Notes: generated by a model from the letters alone, not told the origin. A stretch of 64,000 nt of DNA from Arthrobacter sp. NicSoilB4 (GCF_019977335.1 NZ_AP024653.1:1302001-1366000), one strand, 5' to 3'; positions 18,503-28,491 are shown, counted from the first letter of the stretch. A program made the numbers and translations.

Positions 18503-20134
18503 ATGTCAGCACCCGAAGAACGCTACAACGGTGCCCTGGAGGCTGCGGCCCGGCACGCACGGCAGTGGCTGGAGAGCCAGGAAACCCGGCACGTGGGCCC
18601 CCGCGTGAGCGCTGCGGACCTGGCGGCCGACTTTGGCGGTCCGATGCCCCGGAACGGAACGCCGGCGGCGGAGGTGGTGGACTACCTGGCCACGAAGGCC
18701 GAACCCGGGCTGATGGCCATGCCCTCGGGACGGTTCTTCGGCTGGGTCATCGGCGGGACCCTGCCGGCCGCGCTGGCCGCGGACTGGCTTGTCAGCGCCT
18801 GGGACCAGAACGCGGTGCTCCGCTATGCGTCTCCTGCCGCGGCGGCCATCGAAGAAGCCGCCGGCAGCTGGCTCCTTGAGCTGCTGGGACTCCCCGGGGA
18901 GTCGGACGTCGGGTTTGCCACCGGTGCAACGATGGCGAACTTTGCCGGGTTGGCGGCGGCGCGCTGGCGCCTGATGGCCGACGCCGGCTGGGACCTTGAC
19001 GGCGACGGCCTCGCCGGGGCACCGCGGATCCAGTGCTTCGTGGGACAGGAACGGCACGACTCGGTTGACGTCGGCCTGCGGTATCTGGGTTTGGGGCGGC
19101 CCACGGTGGTGCCCGCGGACCGGCAGGGCCGCATCGACCCGTGGGAACTGGACCGTGCCCTCGGCCGCGCCGTTGACCAAGCGTCAGCCGCGGGATCACG
19201 CCCCGCCCCGATGCTGGTCTGCCTGCAGGCAGGAAACCTGCATTCCGGCGCCTTCGATCCGTTCCTCGAGGCAATCGCCGTCGCAAAGGCGCGCGGCGCG
19301 TGGGTCCATGTGGATGGCGCGTTCGGACTCTGGGCCGCGGCCGTCCCGGAGCTCGCCGCCCTGACCGCCGGGATGCAGGGGGCCGATTCGTGGGGCACCG
19401 ACGCGCACAAGACCCTCAACGTGCCGTATGACTGCGGGATCGCAGTGGTCCGCGATGCCCGTGCCCTGCGTGCCGCCATGGGCCTGCACACGAGTTATCT
19501 GATCCAGGACGCGGACGGCGCGCCGGATCCTTTCGAGTCGGTGCCGGAGCTGTCCCGCCGGGCCCGTGGGGTGCCGGTGTGGGCTGCGCTGAAGTCGCTG
19601 GGCCGGGACGGCGTCACGGGCCAGGTCCGCGGGCTGGTGCTGCGCGCCCGGCAACTGGCGGAACGGCTGTCCGCGCTGGATGGCGTCGAGGTGCTCAACG
19701 ACGTCGACTACACGCAGGTTTCGCTGGCCTTCGGCGATGACGCCACCACCCGCGCGGTGACGGCGCGGATCATCGGCGACGGCCGGGTCTGGATGTCCGG
19801 TTCCCGCTGGCAGGACCGGGACATCCTCCGGATCTCCGTCAGCAACTGGAGCACCGACGACGCCGACGTTGCAGTCGCCGTCGATGCTGTTCGCGACGCC
19901 CTGGCAGCGGTCCGCGGCAGAAGGGTTAGCAGGGGGATTCCCCTGGTGCCGGCAGTTCGTGCGGCGCGGGAAGCCCGGGCAGGGTCCGGCCGGCCAGCGT
20001 GCTGGCCACCCAGAGCGAACGGGCGAAGTCGCCTTCGTGGCGTGGCTTCGCGGCGTACCACAGGGCGTTTTCCACCTCGCGGGCCAGGCTCCACTGCCGG
20101 GCGACCTCGGCGTCGAGTCCGGCGGCACTGCTGA
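18503..20134 (+). CDS. Group II PLP-dependent decarboxylase / aminotransferase-fold enzyme
   Basis: This PLP fold-type I enzyme is related to aromatic amino acid and glutamate decarboxylases. Visible features are WVIGGTLPAALAADWL, the PLP-stacking region GATMANFAGLAAAR, the aspartate segment WVHVDGAFGLW, and Lys303 in GTDAHKTLN as the Schiff-base residue. The frame is 543 codons, longer than the ~470 expected. Recognisable family sequence ends near DALAAVRG at about residue 472. The Arg/Pro-rich remainder overlaps the convergent phosphotransferase gene by 209 bp and looks like read-through after loss of a stop. The substrate cannot be told. Confidence 0.85.
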   Translation: MSAPEERYNGALEAAARHARQWLESQETRHVGPRVSAADLAADFGGPMPRNGTPAAEVVDYLATKAEPGLMAMPSGRFFGWVIGGTLPAALAADWLVSAWDQNAVLRYASPAAAAIEEAAGSWLLELLGLPGESDVGFATGATMANFAGLAAARWRLMADAGWDLDGDGLAGAPRIQCFVGQERHDSVDVGLRYLGLGRPTVVPADRQGRIDPWELDRALGRAVDQASAAGSRPAPMLVCLQAGNLHSGAFDPFLEAIAVAKARGAWVHVDGAFGLWAAAVPELAALTAGMQGADSWGTDAHKTLNVPYDCGIAVVRDARALRAAMGLHTSYLIQDADGAPDPFESVPELSRRARGVPVWAALKSLGRDGVTGQVRGLVLRARQLAERLSALDGVEVLNDVDYTQVSLAFGDDATTRAVTARIIGDGRVWMSGSRWQDRDILRISVSNWSTDDADVAVAVDAVRDALAAVRGRRVSRGIPLVPAVRAAREARAGSGRPACWPPRANGRSRLRGVASRRTTGRFPPRGPGSTAGRPRRRVRRHC

Positions 20135-20996
20135 AGTCGTCGCAGCGCTCCCGCAGGCCCCGTGCGGGATCGGCCCGCGGCAGCTCTTGGATCCGGTTCC
20201 ACAGCAACGGCGCCACCGCGAACTCCGCCTCGCCGATCATGGGCTGCGGATCGATCGCCACCCAGCCGCCGGCCGGTTCACGGCTGCCCCCGGGGTCGTT
20301 GCGGGGGAGCCGGGCCAGGATGTTCAGGTAGTGCAGATCGGTGTGGACCAGCACATCCTTGCCGGAGCGGCGCCCGACGGCCCCGCGGGTCTGGCAGACC
20401 TCCAGCGCGGCTTCCAGCAGCCAGCGCGGGAACGGCCGGCCCAGCCGTTCCCAGTGCTCCGGCAGCTCATCACTCCACTGCTCGGCCCTGGCTGCCACAT
20501 GGACGAACTCGCGCCATTCCGGCCGCCCGTCCGGGACCAGGCCCAGCTGGCGGACCAGCCCGCCCCACACCGGCACGGCCACGTCCATCGGCACGTCCTG
20601 GAGGGAATGGGCGGCGTCCAGGCGCTCCAGCAGCAGCGCTCCGGACCCGGCGTCGTGGGCCAGCAGCCGGACCGCCCCGTGCCCGCTCCAAAGGGCCAGG
20701 GCATGCGGTTCCAGCAGGGCTTCGTCGTGCGGATAGGCGATTTTCAGGACCCCGGCGTGGCGCGCAGCCCCGCCGGAACCGGCGCCGGCATCGGATTTGT
20801 GGCGGACCGGGACCACGATGGCGCCGTGGCCGTTGCGGGGGAGCGCTCCGGGAGCGAGGTCAGGTTCGAGCTGCCACCGGTCGAGGGACTGCTCGATCAG
20901 CCGGGGGAGCGACGCCAGCCAGTCGCGGCCGGTGGCGCTGCCGCCGTAGCGGCGGCTGAGGCCGGGCGGGATCGGGACGTCTGCGGTCGGGCTCAT
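19926..20996 (-). CDS. Aminoglycoside 6-phosphotransferase-like kinase (APH(6)/hydroxyurea type)
   Basis: This 356-aa protein-kinase-like phosphotransferase belongs to the family of streptomycin 6-kinases. The ATP Lys is in HAGVLKIAYP, the catalytic loop is VLVHTDLHYLNILA near residue 220, and the metal-binding loop is VAIDPQPMIGEAEFAVAPLL. Chromosomal members are widespread and often not linked to clinical resistance, so the substrate is open. The conserved C-terminus (RSLWVASTLAG) lies within the region overlapped by the decarboxylase frame. This frame is therefore the genuine one there. Confidence 0.85.
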   Translation of the reverse strand: MSPTADVPIPPGLSRRYGGSATGRDWLASLPRLIEQSLDRWQLEPDLAPGALPRNGHGAIVVPVRHKSDAGAGSGGAARHAGVLKIAYPHDEALLEPHALALWSGHGAVRLLAHDAGSGALLLERLDAAHSLQDVPMDVAVPVWGGLVRQLGLVPDGRPEWREFVHVAARAEQWSDELPEHWERLGRPFPRWLLEAALEVCQTRGAVGRRSGKDVLVHTDLHYLNILARLPRNDPGGSREPAGGWVAIDPQPMIGEAEFAVAPLLWNRIQELPRADPARGLRERCDDFSSAAGLDAEVARQWSLAREVENALWYAAKPRHEGDFARSLWVASTLAGRTLPGLPAPHELPAPGESPC

Positions 20997-21009
20997 CGGA
21001 TCCAGCGTA
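20997..21009 (-). promoter_or_regulatory. -10-like hexamer for leaderless phosphotransferase gene
   Basis: On the minus strand TACGCT (21009-21004) ends 7 nt before the ATG at 20996. Confidence 0.4.
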
Positions 21010-21023
21010 GTGGCTGGCGCGCG

Positions 21024-21755
21024 TCAGACGGCGATGCCGCTGGCGCCGAGCCAGCTGCCGATGAGGAACGTCGCGATGAGCGCAGCCGCGCCGCCGATGA
21101 CCACGCGGACAGCCGCCTTCGTCTTCGAGCCGCCGCCGATCCAGGCGCCGATGGCCCCGGTCAGGGCGAGGGCGACCAGCACCGCGACGAACGTCAGCGG
21201 CACACGGATGTTCTCCGGCGGCAACAGGATCGCAAGCATGGGGAGGATCGCGCCGATGAGGAACGCCGCGGCTGAGGCAAACGCGGCGTGCCACGGGCTG
21301 ACAATGTCCGTCTCGTCAATGTGCAGTTCCGCGGAAAGGTGGGCGCCGAGGGCATCGTGGGCAGTGAGCTCCTTGGCGACGGTGCGGGCCGTATCGGCGC
21401 TGAGGCCCTTGCCCTGGTAGATCGCGGCGAGTTCCTCGAGCTCCTCCTCGGGCTGTTCGGCCAGTTCCCGGCGTTCTTTCTCGATCAGGGCCTTCTGGCT
21501 GTCCTTCTGGCTGCTCACGGAGACGTATTCGCCCAGGGCCATCGAGATTGCCCCGCCGACGACGCCGGCGGCACCGGCAACGAGGATGGGGCCGGAGTCC
21601 GTGGTGACGCCGGCGACGCCAACCACAATCGCGGCGACGGAGACGATGCCGTCGTTGGCGCCAAGTACGCCAGCGCGGAGCCAATTGAGGCGATGCGCAA
21701 TGTCGTTGTGGTGCGGCTCGTTCTCGTGCTGGGTGGGGGCGGCGTGACTGTCCAT
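21024..21755 (-). CDS. VIT1/CCC1-type Fe/Mn transporter
   Basis: This 243-aa membrane protein has about five TM helices. TM1-2 contain RAGVLGANDGIVSVAAIVVG and AGVVGGAISMALGEYVSVSS, the signature metal-path helices of vacuolar iron transporter homologues. A cytosolic charged helix (KDSQKALIEKERREL …) corresponds to the family's metal-binding domain, followed by three further helices. I chose the ATG at 21755 (MDSHAAPTQHENEPHH), whose His/Glu-rich N-terminus suits metal binding; an upstream in-frame start has no support. Export or detoxification of Fe2+/Mn2+ is likely. Confidence 0.9.
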   Translation of the reverse strand: MDSHAAPTQHENEPHHNDIAHRLNWLRAGVLGANDGIVSVAAIVVGVAGVTTDSGPILVAGAAGVVGGAISMALGEYVSVSSQKDSQKALIEKERRELAEQPEEELEELAAIYQGKGLSADTARTVAKELTAHDALGAHLSAELHIDETDIVSPWHAAFASAAAFLIGAILPMLAILLPPENIRVPLTFVAVLVALALTGAIGAWIGGGSKTKAAVRVVIGGAAALIATFLIGSWLGASGIAV

Positions 21756-22001
21756 GCCTACAGCAAAGCACCGGTGCCTGCGGCTGGCCAGCATGACGAG
21801 CCTAAGCAAGGTAAGCCGCAGCTTCCCCGGCCCGGGGGTTCCCCCACCCCCTCAGGCCCGGGCATGCGGCCCAGCGGGGCACATTGACACGGACACGCGG
21901 CGCCCGGGGCCGGATGAGTGGCCTGCCGGCTTCAAAGTTGCCCAACGCGGCCTCGGGCGGGCGCGGCTGGGGACGAGCCGCGGCAAGTGGGAGACAGCCG
22001 G
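21756..22001. promoter_or_regulatory. VIT promoter region with G/C hairpin
   Basis: The stretch GAGCCTAAGCAAGGTAAGCC (about 21798-21817) contains half-sites like those of DtxR/IdeR metal regulators, but not a full 19-bp box. GGGGG-TT-CCCCC at about 21834-21845 may end the DUF4439 transcript. No gene is seen. Confidence 0.3.
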
Positions 22002-23138
22002 TTACGGGCCGGGCGTCACCGAAGGAGCCGGCAGCGGCGGGAACGCCTCCGGATCTGCGGCGAGGCCGGGGAGAGCACCGGTGTCCGCGCCCCAGAGTGC
22101 GGACCGCCGGGCGGCCCCCACGAGTCCGGAGATCGCCCACTGGCGGGTCTGGCCCTCGCTCAGGGCCACCAGGTCGCCGTAGACCGTCAGCGCCGAGGCT
22201 TCCAGGCCGCCGAGGCCGGCCGCGGGCGAGGCAAGGAACGCCGGGGCCATGGTGTAGCCGGCTTCCCGGGCCGGGGCAGCGGCGCAGTGCATCCTGCTGA
22301 GCGCTTCGGCGCCGGCGGCGAGGGCTTCATGCCGGGCGAGCTGCTCCGACGCCGAGGCGGCCGCGTCTCCACCCAGCCTGGTCAGCGCCACCTGGTAGCC
22401 GTAGACGGCTTCCAGTTCGGTCCGCACCGTGGCTGCCAGCGCCCCGGGCAGGGTAGCCGCGCCAGTGTCCGGGCCCTCGGAGGCGGCAGCCGGGGAAGGT
22501 GAATCCGACGGCGACGCCGGTGGTCCCGGGCACGCGCCGGAAAGCTGGGGCGCGGCGGGGTCGGGCACGGCAGGGGCCGGTGCGCCTGCGGCCGCGGCGA
22601 GCGAGGACGCCTGGAGCAGCTGGGCGGTCCCGACGGCGGCCAGCAGCCGGGCCATGCCGCCGTCGGCCACGGCAGCATCGGCGAGCCGTTGTGAGGCGCT
22701 GGCCGCGAGTTCGGTAGACAGCGCGGCGGCCGTCGCGGGCAGCGGGGCGGGGGTGGATGGAGCCTCGGAAGGTGCCGCACCTGACGCCGAACCCGGTACC
22801 GGAAGCGAGTCCGGGCCGTCCTGGCCCGGCACCAGGAGGGCCCTGGCCTGGCTTGTCAGCAAACTCACAGTCCGCGCCACGGCAGGCTGCCCGCCGCCCG
22901 CGGTGGACCGCTCCAGCTCCTCACCGGCAGCCCGCAGCCGCATGGTGTCAGCCAGGGCGGCGGACCTTGCCTGTTCGGAAAACGGCGGTTCGGCGGGCGC
23001 TTTGGGGCTCCCGGGACTGAAAGCCATGGCCAGGCTGACGACCACCAGGGCGAGGCAGGCCAGAAGTGCGATGCGGGGAATGAGCTCCCGCTTCCGCTTT
23101 TGCCTGCTGTCGTCTTTCACAACAGACCATATTGTCAT
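22002..23138 (-). CDS. DUF4439 ferritin-like protein with N-terminal membrane anchor
   Basis: This protein of about 378 residues has one N-terminal TM helix after a basic patch (DSRQKRKRELIPRIALLACLA), a long Ala/Pro/Ser-rich extracytoplasmic region, and a C-terminal four-helix ferritin-like DUF4439 domain (about 245-360; TELEAVYGYQVALTRLGG and SALTVYGDLVALSEGQTRQW). Iron-ligand spacing is not obvious, so oxidase activity is uncertain. The start is uncertain: ATG at 23138 or GTG at 23123. It is divergent from rimP, as is common in Arthrobacter relatives. Confidence 0.75.
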   Translation of the reverse strand: MTIWSVVKDDSRQKRKRELIPRIALLACLALVVVSLAMAFSPGSPKAPAEPPFSEQARSAALADTMRLRAAGEELERSTAGGGQPAVARTVSLLTSQARALLVPGQDGPDSLPVPGSASGAAPSEAPSTPAPLPATAAALSTELAASASQRLADAAVADGGMARLLAAVGTAQLLQASSLAAAAGAPAPAVPDPAAPQLSGACPGPPASPSDSPSPAAASEGPDTGAATLPGALAATVRTELEAVYGYQVALTRLGGDAAASASEQLARHEALAAGAEALSRMHCAAAPAREAGYTMAPAFLASPAAGLGGLEASALTVYGDLVALSEGQTRQWAISGLVGAARRSALWGADTGALPGLAADPEAFPPLPAPSVTPGP

Positions 23139-23189
23139 GGTTGGCATGCCGGCCGGGAACCCGGTGCACCACGGCGCCCGGAAAATCGC

Positions 23190-23234
23190 TAGGCTAGTAC
23201 ACACAACATCATCTAGCGGGAGGCGGCCGGCATC
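23190..23234 (+). promoter_or_regulatory. Promoter and ribosome site of the rimP-nusA operon
   Basis: TAGGCT at 23190-23195 is a plausible -10. GGGAGG at about 23218 lies upstream of the ATG at 23235. This probably drives rimP-nusA. Confidence 0.4.
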
Positions 23235-23852
23235 ATGACCAACGCAGAAGCCACGACTTCAACAGACCGGACCGGGACGGGGAAGGCTGAAGCCGCACCC
23301 GCTCACAACTTCGAGGCCGAGCGGCTGCATGCCCTCCTGGAGCCCGAGGTCCTGGCAAACCGTCTGTATCTGGAGGACGTTTCCATTCACGTCGCCGGTG
23401 CCAACCGGGTGGTCCACGTTGTGGTGGACCTGCCGCAGGAGGAGACCGGCGGCGTCGGCCTCGACGTCATCGCGGAGATCTCCAAGACGCTCTCCGACAC
23501 CCTGGACAACGATCCCAGCACCGACTCACGCCCTTACGAGCTGGAAGTTTCCTCGCCCGGCGTCGGCCGGCCACTGACAGAAGAGCGGCACTGGTACCGT
23601 GCCCGCGGCCGCATGGTCAAGGTCAATGTCCTGCAGGGCGAGAACGTCACCGGCCGGGTCCAGTCCGTCGACGACGACGGCGTGACGCTGGTCCCGGAGA
23701 TCACCGTGAAGAAGGGTATGAAACCCAAGCAGGGCGAGCCCATCAAGCTTCCTTTCGACAGGATCCGCAGTGGAAAAGTCGAGATAGAGTTCAGCCACCT
23801 CGAAGAGGCCGGCCTGGAGAACGCAAACAATGGACCTTCTGAGGAGGCCTAA
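23235..23852 (+). CDS. rimP: Ribosome maturation factor RimP
   Basis: This 205-aa 30S assembly factor helps bind S12 and S19. The N-terminal alpha/beta domain contains [21 protein letters not shown] and the block [25 protein letters not shown], split across the domain boundary and diagnostic of the family. A C-terminal Sm-like domain follows ([25 protein letters not shown]). The extra N-terminal ~25 residues are low-complexity. Its TAA overlaps the nusA ATG by one base. Confidence 0.95.
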   Translation: MTNAEATTSTDRTGTGKAEAAPAHNFEAERLHALLEPEVLANRLYLEDVSIHVAGANRVVHVVVDLPQEETGGVGLDVIAEISKTLSDTLDNDPSTDSRPYELEVSSPGVGRPLTEERHWYRARGRMVKVNVLQGENVTGRVQSVDDDGVTLVPEITVKKGMKPKQGEPIKLPFDRIRSGKVEIEFSHLEEAGLENANNGPSEEA

Positions 23853-24832
23853 TGGATATTGACATGAGCGCACTGAGACTCCTGGAGCGTGAGCGTGAAA
23901 TCCCGCTGGATCTCCTGATTCCGACCATCGAGCAGGCCCTGCTGGTGGCATACCACAAGACGCCCGGCGCCTTCGAGAAGGCCAGGGCCGAGCTGGACCG
24001 CAAGAGCGGCCACGTGACCATCTGGGCCACCGAGATCGACGACGACGGCGCCCCGATCGGCGAATTTGAAGACACGCCCGCGGGATTCGGGCGCATCGCG
24101 GCGAGCACTGCACGCCAGATCATCCTGCAGCGCCTCCGGGACGCTGAAGACGACAACGTTTTGGGCCAGTTCAAGGGCCGCGAGGGCGAACTGGTGGCCG
24201 GCACCATCCAGCAGGGCAACAACCCGCACATGATCCAGGTCAACCTGGGCACGGTGGAGGCACTGCTGCCGCCGCCCGAGCAGGTGCCGGGGGAGAAGTA
24301 CACCCACGGCAACCGGCTCCGCGCCTTCGTCATCGACGTTCACCGCGGCACCAAGGGTCCGTCCATCACGCTGTCCCGGTCCCACCCGGGCCTCGTGCGG
24401 AAGCTTTTCGAAATGGAAGTTCCGGAAATCGCTGACCGCTCGGTGGAAATCGTGGCACTGGCCCGCGAGGCCGGCCACCGCACCAAGATGGCCGTCAAGG
24501 CCAACAACCCCGGCATCAACGCCAAGGGCGCCTGCATCGGCGAAATGGGCTCGCGCGTCCGGGCTGTCATGAACGAACTCAATGACGAGAAGATCGACAT
24601 TGTCGACTACAGCGACGATCCGGCGACGTTCATCGCCAGCGCACTCTCCCCGTCCCGGGTGAATTCGGTCACCATCACCGACGAGGCAACCCGCTCGGCC
24701 CGCGTCGTGGTCCCGGACTACCAGCTCTCGCTCGCGATCGGCAAAGAGGGCCAGAACGCCCGCCTCGCCGCCAAGCTCACCGGCTGGCGGATCGACATCG
24801 TCTCCGACGCCGCGGTCACCCGCGAAAAATAG
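23852..24832 (+). CDS. nusA: Transcription termination/antitermination protein NusA
   Basis: This 326-aa RNA-polymerase-associated factor controls pausing, termination and antitermination. It has an N-terminal RNAP-binding domain (about 1-105; [14 protein letters not shown]), an S1 domain ([22 protein letters not shown]), KH1 ([38 protein letters not shown]) and KH2 ([20 protein letters not shown]). The C-terminal acidic repeats of proteobacterial NusA are absent, as is normal in actinobacteria. It is coupled to rimP (TAATG). Confidence 0.97.
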   Translation: MDIDMSALRLLEREREIPLDLLIPTIEQALLVAYHKTPGAFEKARAELDRKSGHVTIWATEIDDDGAPIGEFEDTPAGFGRIAASTARQIILQRLRDAEDDNVLGQFKGREGELVAGTIQQGNNPHMIQVNLGTVEALLPPPEQVPGEKYTHGNRLRAFVIDVHRGTKGPSITLSRSHPGLVRKLFEMEVPEIADRSVEIVALAREAGHRTKMAVKANNPGINAKGACIGEMGSRVRAVMNELNDEKIDIVDYSDDPATFIASALSPSRVNSVTITDEATRSARVVVPDYQLSLAIGKEGQNARLAAKLTGWRIDIVSDAAVTREK

Positions 24833-25099
24833 GCTCCAATGAAGCAGGCCTGACGGCCGGGACTCCGCAACAGGGACCCGGTTCAGGCCCCCGCCCGTCA
24901 GCGTCCGTGTTCCCGAAAGTTCGGGGGCCGGGCGCTTGAGGGGCTAGAATAGACATGACCGCGCCTAACGGCCGGTATCCGCGTGTCCTCAACGCGTCCG
25001 GGATCCAGTCCGGCGAAGGTGTTGTCCTCAACGCCTTGGCCAGGCAAGTCCCGGAAGCCCGGGGACGGCAGATATGTACTGGCAGGAAGATACTCGTAA
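24833..25099. other. nusA–ylxR gap with a hairpin and possible internal promoter
   Basis: CTGACGG and CCGTCAG arms bracket about 24850-24901. CCCGAA-AG-TTCGGG (about 24912-24925) is a tight hairpin. TAGAAT at 24945-24950 is a -10-like hexamer and could provide a separate promoter for ylxR-infB. No real gene is seen in this gap. Confidence 0.4.
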
Positions 25100-25441
25100 G
25101 TGGCACACGTGCAACACCTCGAGAATCAGCCGCAGCGTACCTGCATCGGATGCCGGAAAAAGGGGTCGCGGTCGGAGCTACTCCGGCTCGTCGCCGACGG
25201 CAGCGGTTCATCCGCCGTCGTAGTGGATGAACGACGCCGGATGGCTGGCAGGGGTGCATGGCTGCACCCCAGCGAAAAGTGCCTGGCACTGGCGGTCAAA
25301 CGTCGAGCGTTCGGTCGTGCCCTTAACGGCGCTGCCGGAACAGCCGACGTCGAGCGCCGGATCATGGCAGGCACGCAAGCCGTGGACACCCCGGTGGCCG
25401 CAGCAACAACCGTCCAACCTGAAAGCGGGTCAGAAAACTGA
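25100..25441 (+). CDS. ylxR: YlxR family protein (DUF448)
   Basis: This 113-aa small basic protein is encoded between nusA and infB in most Gram-positive bacteria. The family signature RTCIGCRKKGSRSELLRLV is at residues 14-32, then GRGAWLHPSEKCLALAVKRRAFGRAL. Structures of relatives suggest RNA binding, and nucleoid-linked regulation has also been proposed. GTG at 25100 is taken as start; a second GTG at 25109 is possible. Its TGA overlaps the first of several tiny ORFs. Confidence 0.9.
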   Translation: MAHVQHLENQPQRTCIGCRKKGSRSELLRLVADGSGSSAVVVDERRRMAGRGAWLHPSEKCLALAVKRRAFGRALNGAAGTADVERRIMAGTQAVDTPVAAATTVQPESGSEN

Positions 25442-25551
25442 TGGAAACCCGATGAGTTCCCAGCGATGAGTGCGCAACGATGACAACTTTGTTGCGCTCT
25501 GCAATGGACCTTTCAGCTGCACTCGCGGCGGAGGTCCGCAGTAAGAAGTAG
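25441..25551 (+). other. Chain of four ATGA-coupled mini-ORFs between ylxR and infB
   Basis: Four very short frames follow each other with overlapping stop and start codons: METR (25441-25455), MSSQR (25452-25469), MSAQR (25466-25483) and a 23-codon frame MTTLLRSAMDLS… (25480-25551). Each junction is ATGA, and the first overlaps the ylxR stop as TGATG. They arise from a ~14-bp repeat CGATGAG…; translation is not shown. Confidence 0.45.
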
Positions 25552-25593
25552 ACGGTTCGTGCCTGGCTCGGTGCGGACCGAGACAGGAGAAAT

Positions 25594-28491
25594 GTGGCCA
25601 AGGTCCGCGTACATGAGCTTGCTAAAGAGCTCGGTATTACTTCCAAAGATGCAGTAACCAAACTGCAGGAACTGGGCGAATTCGTTCGCTCTGCCTCTTC
25701 CACCATTGAGGCCCCCGTTGTGAGGAAACTCCGCAACGCCTACCCCGACGCAGCAGCAGCTTCGAAGTCCGAAGCGCCCGCGTCCGCCCCCAAGGCACCC
25801 GCCAGCCCTTCGGCATCCCGTCCGGCGCCCGCGCCGGCCCCGGCTGCCCCGACAGCGCCGGCGGCTGCAGCAGCCAAGACTGAAGCTCCGGCACCGGCAG
25901 CAGCTGCTCCGGCACCCGCTGCTGCCCCGGCAGCCTCCGCCGCCCCGGCAGCACCCGCTGCCCAGGCTCCGGCGGCCCCGTCGACGGGCATCAAGCCCGG
26001 CGCACGCCCGGCACCCAAGGCTGAAACCCCGGCTGCTCCGGCACGCCAGGGCTCGGCACCCCGCCCGGGCGGCCCCCGTCCCGGCAACAACCCGTTCGCC
26101 ACGTCCCAGGGCATGCCCCGCGGCCGCGGCGGCGACAACGAACGTCCGTCGCGTCCGGGCAACAACCCGTTCGCTCCTTCCCAGGGCATGCCGCGTCCGG
26201 GCGGAAGCCGCACCGAGGGCGAACGCCCCGGCGGCCCGCGTCCCGCAGCAGGCGCCGGCGGTCCCCGTCCGGGTGCTCCCCGCACCGGCGGCGCCCCGGG
26301 TGCACGCCCGGGTGCTCCGCGTCCGGCCGGCGCAGCTGGTGCCGGCCGTCCGGCAGGCGCCGGCGGAAACCGTCCGACTCCCGGCATGATGCCTAACCGC
26401 ACCGAACGTCCCGCACCCGCTGGTGCAGGCCGTCCCGGCGGCGGAGCCCGCGGCCCGGGCCGTCCGGGTGGCGCTCCAGGTACCGGTGCTCCCGGTGCCG
26501 GTGGCGGCGCTCCGGCCGGCGGTGGCTTCGGCAAGGGTGGCCGCGGTCGCGGTGGCACCCAGGGTGCTTTCGGTAAGGGCGGCGCAGGCCGTGGCAAGCA
26601 GCGCAAGTCGAAGCGTGCCAAGCGCCAGGAACTCGAGCAGATGAGTGCTCCGTCGCTGGGTGGCGTCAGCGTTCCCCGCGGCGACGGCAACACCGTAGTT
26701 CGGCTTCGCCGTGGCTCGTCCATCACGGACTTTGCCGACAAGATCGAGGCGAACCCCGCCGCACTGGTGACCGTGCTCTTCCACCTCGGCGAAATGGCTA
26801 CGGCCACGCAGTCGCTGGATGAAGAGACCTTCGCCCTGCTCGGCGAGGAGCTTGGTTACAAGCTCCAGGTCGTGTCCCCGGAGGATGAGGAGCGCGAGCT
26901 GCTCTCCGGCTTCGACATCGACTTCGAAGCCGAGCTGGAAGCCGAAGGCGACGAGGATCTCGAAGCACGTCCTCCGGTTGTCACCGTCATGGGTCACGTT
27001 GACCACGGTAAGACCCGCCTGCTCGATGCCATCCGCAAGTCCGACGTTATGGCGGGCGAACACGGCGGCATCACGCAGCACATCGGTGCTTACCAGGTCA
27101 CGCACCAGCACGAAGGCACCGATCGCAAGATCACCTTCATCGATACTCCGGGCCACGAGGCGTTCACCGCCATGCGTGCCCGTGGTGCGAAGGTCACCGA
27201 CATCGCCATCCTCGTGGTCGCAGCGGACGACGGCGTTATGCCGCAGACCGTTGAAGCCCTCAACCACGCCCAGGCGGCCAACGTGCCGATCGTCGTGGCC
27301 GTGAACAAGATCGACAAGGAAGGCGCCAACCCGGAGAAGGTCCGCGGCCAGCTGACCGAATACGGACTGGTTCCGGAAGAGTACGGTGGCGACACCATGT
27401 TCGTGGAGGTCTCTGCCCGCCAGAACCTGCACATCGACGAGCTGCTCGAGGCAGTCCTGCTCACCGCAGACGCCGCCCTGGACATGCGCGCCAACCCGAA
27501 CAAGGACGCCCGCGGTATCGCGATTGAAGCCAACCTGGACAAGGGCCGCGGTTCCGTGGCCACCGTCCTGGTTCAGTCCGGCACCCTGCACGTCGGCGAC
27601 ACCATCGTGGCAGGCACGGCCCACGGCCGCGTCCGTGCGATGTTCGACGACGACGGCAGCGCCCTGACCGAGGCCGGCCCGTCCCGCCCCGTGCAGGTAC
27701 TGGGTCTGTCCAACGTCCCGCGCGCCGGCGACACCTTCTTCGTGACCGCTGACGAGCGCACCGCCCGCCAGATCGCCGAGAAGCGTGAAGCTGCGGACCG
27801 CAACGCCGCCCTGGCCAAGCGCCGCAAGCGCATCAGCCTGGAAGACTTCGACCAGGCCGTCGCCGATGGCAAGATCGACACCCTCAACCTCATCCTCAAG
27901 GGTGACGTGTCCGGTGCCGTGGAAGCCCTCGAAGACGCGCTGCTCAAGATCGACGTCGGCGAGGGTGTCCAGCTCCGCGTTATCCACCGCGGTGTCGGTG
28001 CGATCACGCAGAACGACGTCAACCTGGCAACGGTCGACAGTGCCGTCATCATCGGCTTCAACGTCAAGCCCGCCGAGCGGGTTGCCGAACTGGCAGACCG
28101 CGAAGGCGTGGACATGCGCTTCTACTCCGTCATCTACGCAGCAATCGATGACATTGAGGCAGCCCTCAAGGGCATGCTCAAGCCGGAGTACGAAGAGCAC
28201 CAGCTTGGCACCGCCGAGGTCCGCGAAGTGTTCCGTTCCTCCAAGTTCGGTAACATTGCAGGCTCGATCGTGCGCTCGGGTGTTATCCGACGCAACGCCA
28301 AGGCCCGCATCAGCCGCGACGGCAAGATCATCGGTGACAACCTCTCCGTTGAGACGCTCAAGCGCTTCAAGGACGACGCCACTGAGGTCCGCACGGACTT
28401 CGAATGTGGTATCGGTCTTGGTTCGTTCAACGACATCAACGAAGGTGACATCATCGAGACCTTCGAGATGCGCGAAAAGCCGCGCGTCTAA
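25594..28491 (+). CDS. infB: Translation initiation factor IF-2
   Basis: This 965-aa GTPase brings initiator tRNA to the 30S subunit. It has an N-terminal IF2N helix-turn domain ([18 protein letters not shown]), then about 330 residues rich in Ala, Pro, Gly and Arg, including two copies of [15 protein letters not shown] second IF2N-like domain follows. The G domain has G1 GHVDHGKT near residue 467, DTPGHEAF (G3) and NKID (G4). Domains II-IV end at EKPRV. GTG at 25594 follows GACAGGAGAAAT. The long open frame on the opposite strand is a codon-bias artefact. Confidence 0.98.
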   Translation: MAKVRVHELAKELGITSKDAVTKLQELGEFVRSASSTIEAPVVRKLRNAYPDAAAASKSEAPASAPKAPASPSASRPAPAPAPAAPTAPAAAAAKTEAPAPAAAAPAPAAAPAASAAPAAPAAQAPAAPSTGIKPGARPAPKAETPAAPARQGSAPRPGGPRPGNNPFATSQGMPRGRGGDNERPSRPGNNPFAPSQGMPRPGGSRTEGERPGGPRPAAGAGGPRPGAPRTGGAPGARPGAPRPAGAAGAGRPAGAGGNRPTPGMMPNRTERPAPAGAGRPGGGARGPGRPGGAPGTGAPGAGGGAPAGGGFGKGGRGRGGTQGAFGKGGAGRGKQRKSKRAKRQELEQMSAPSLGGVSVPRGDGNTVVRLRRGSSITDFADKIEANPAALVTVLFHLGEMATATQSLDEETFALLGEELGYKLQVVSPEDEERELLSGFDIDFEAELEAEGDEDLEARPPVVTVMGHVDHGKTRLLDAIRKSDVMAGEHGGITQHIGAYQVTHQHEGTDRKITFIDTPGHEAFTAMRARGAKVTDIAILVVAADDGVMPQTVEALNHAQAANVPIVVAVNKIDKEGANPEKVRGQLTEYGLVPEEYGGDTMFVEVSARQNLHIDELLEAVLLTADAALDMRANPNKDARGIAIEANLDKGRGSVATVLVQSGTLHVGDTIVAGTAHGRVRAMFDDDGSALTEAGPSRPVQVLGLSNVPRAGDTFFVTADERTARQIAEKREAADRNAALAKRRKRISLEDFDQAVADGKIDTLNLILKGDVSGAVEALEDALLKIDVGEGVQLRVIHRGVGAITQNDVNLATVDSAVIIGFNVKPAERVAELADREGVDMRFYSVIYAAIDDIEAALKGMLKPEYEEHQLGTAEVREVFRSSKFGNIAGSIVRSGVIRRNAKARISRDGKIIGDNLSVETLKRFKDDATEVRTDFECGIGLGSFNDINEGDIIETFEMREKPRV

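Noticed and set aside
24955..25230. 91-codon frame starting right after TAGAAT
   Set aside because: It overlaps ylxR in another frame, the -10 to ATG distance (4 nt) is too short for leaderless use, and the peptide is not recognisable.
25513..28200. 895-codon open frame opposite infB
   Set aside because: It is produced by the codon bias and Ala/Gly/Pro repeats of infB; no ribosome site and no protein similarity.
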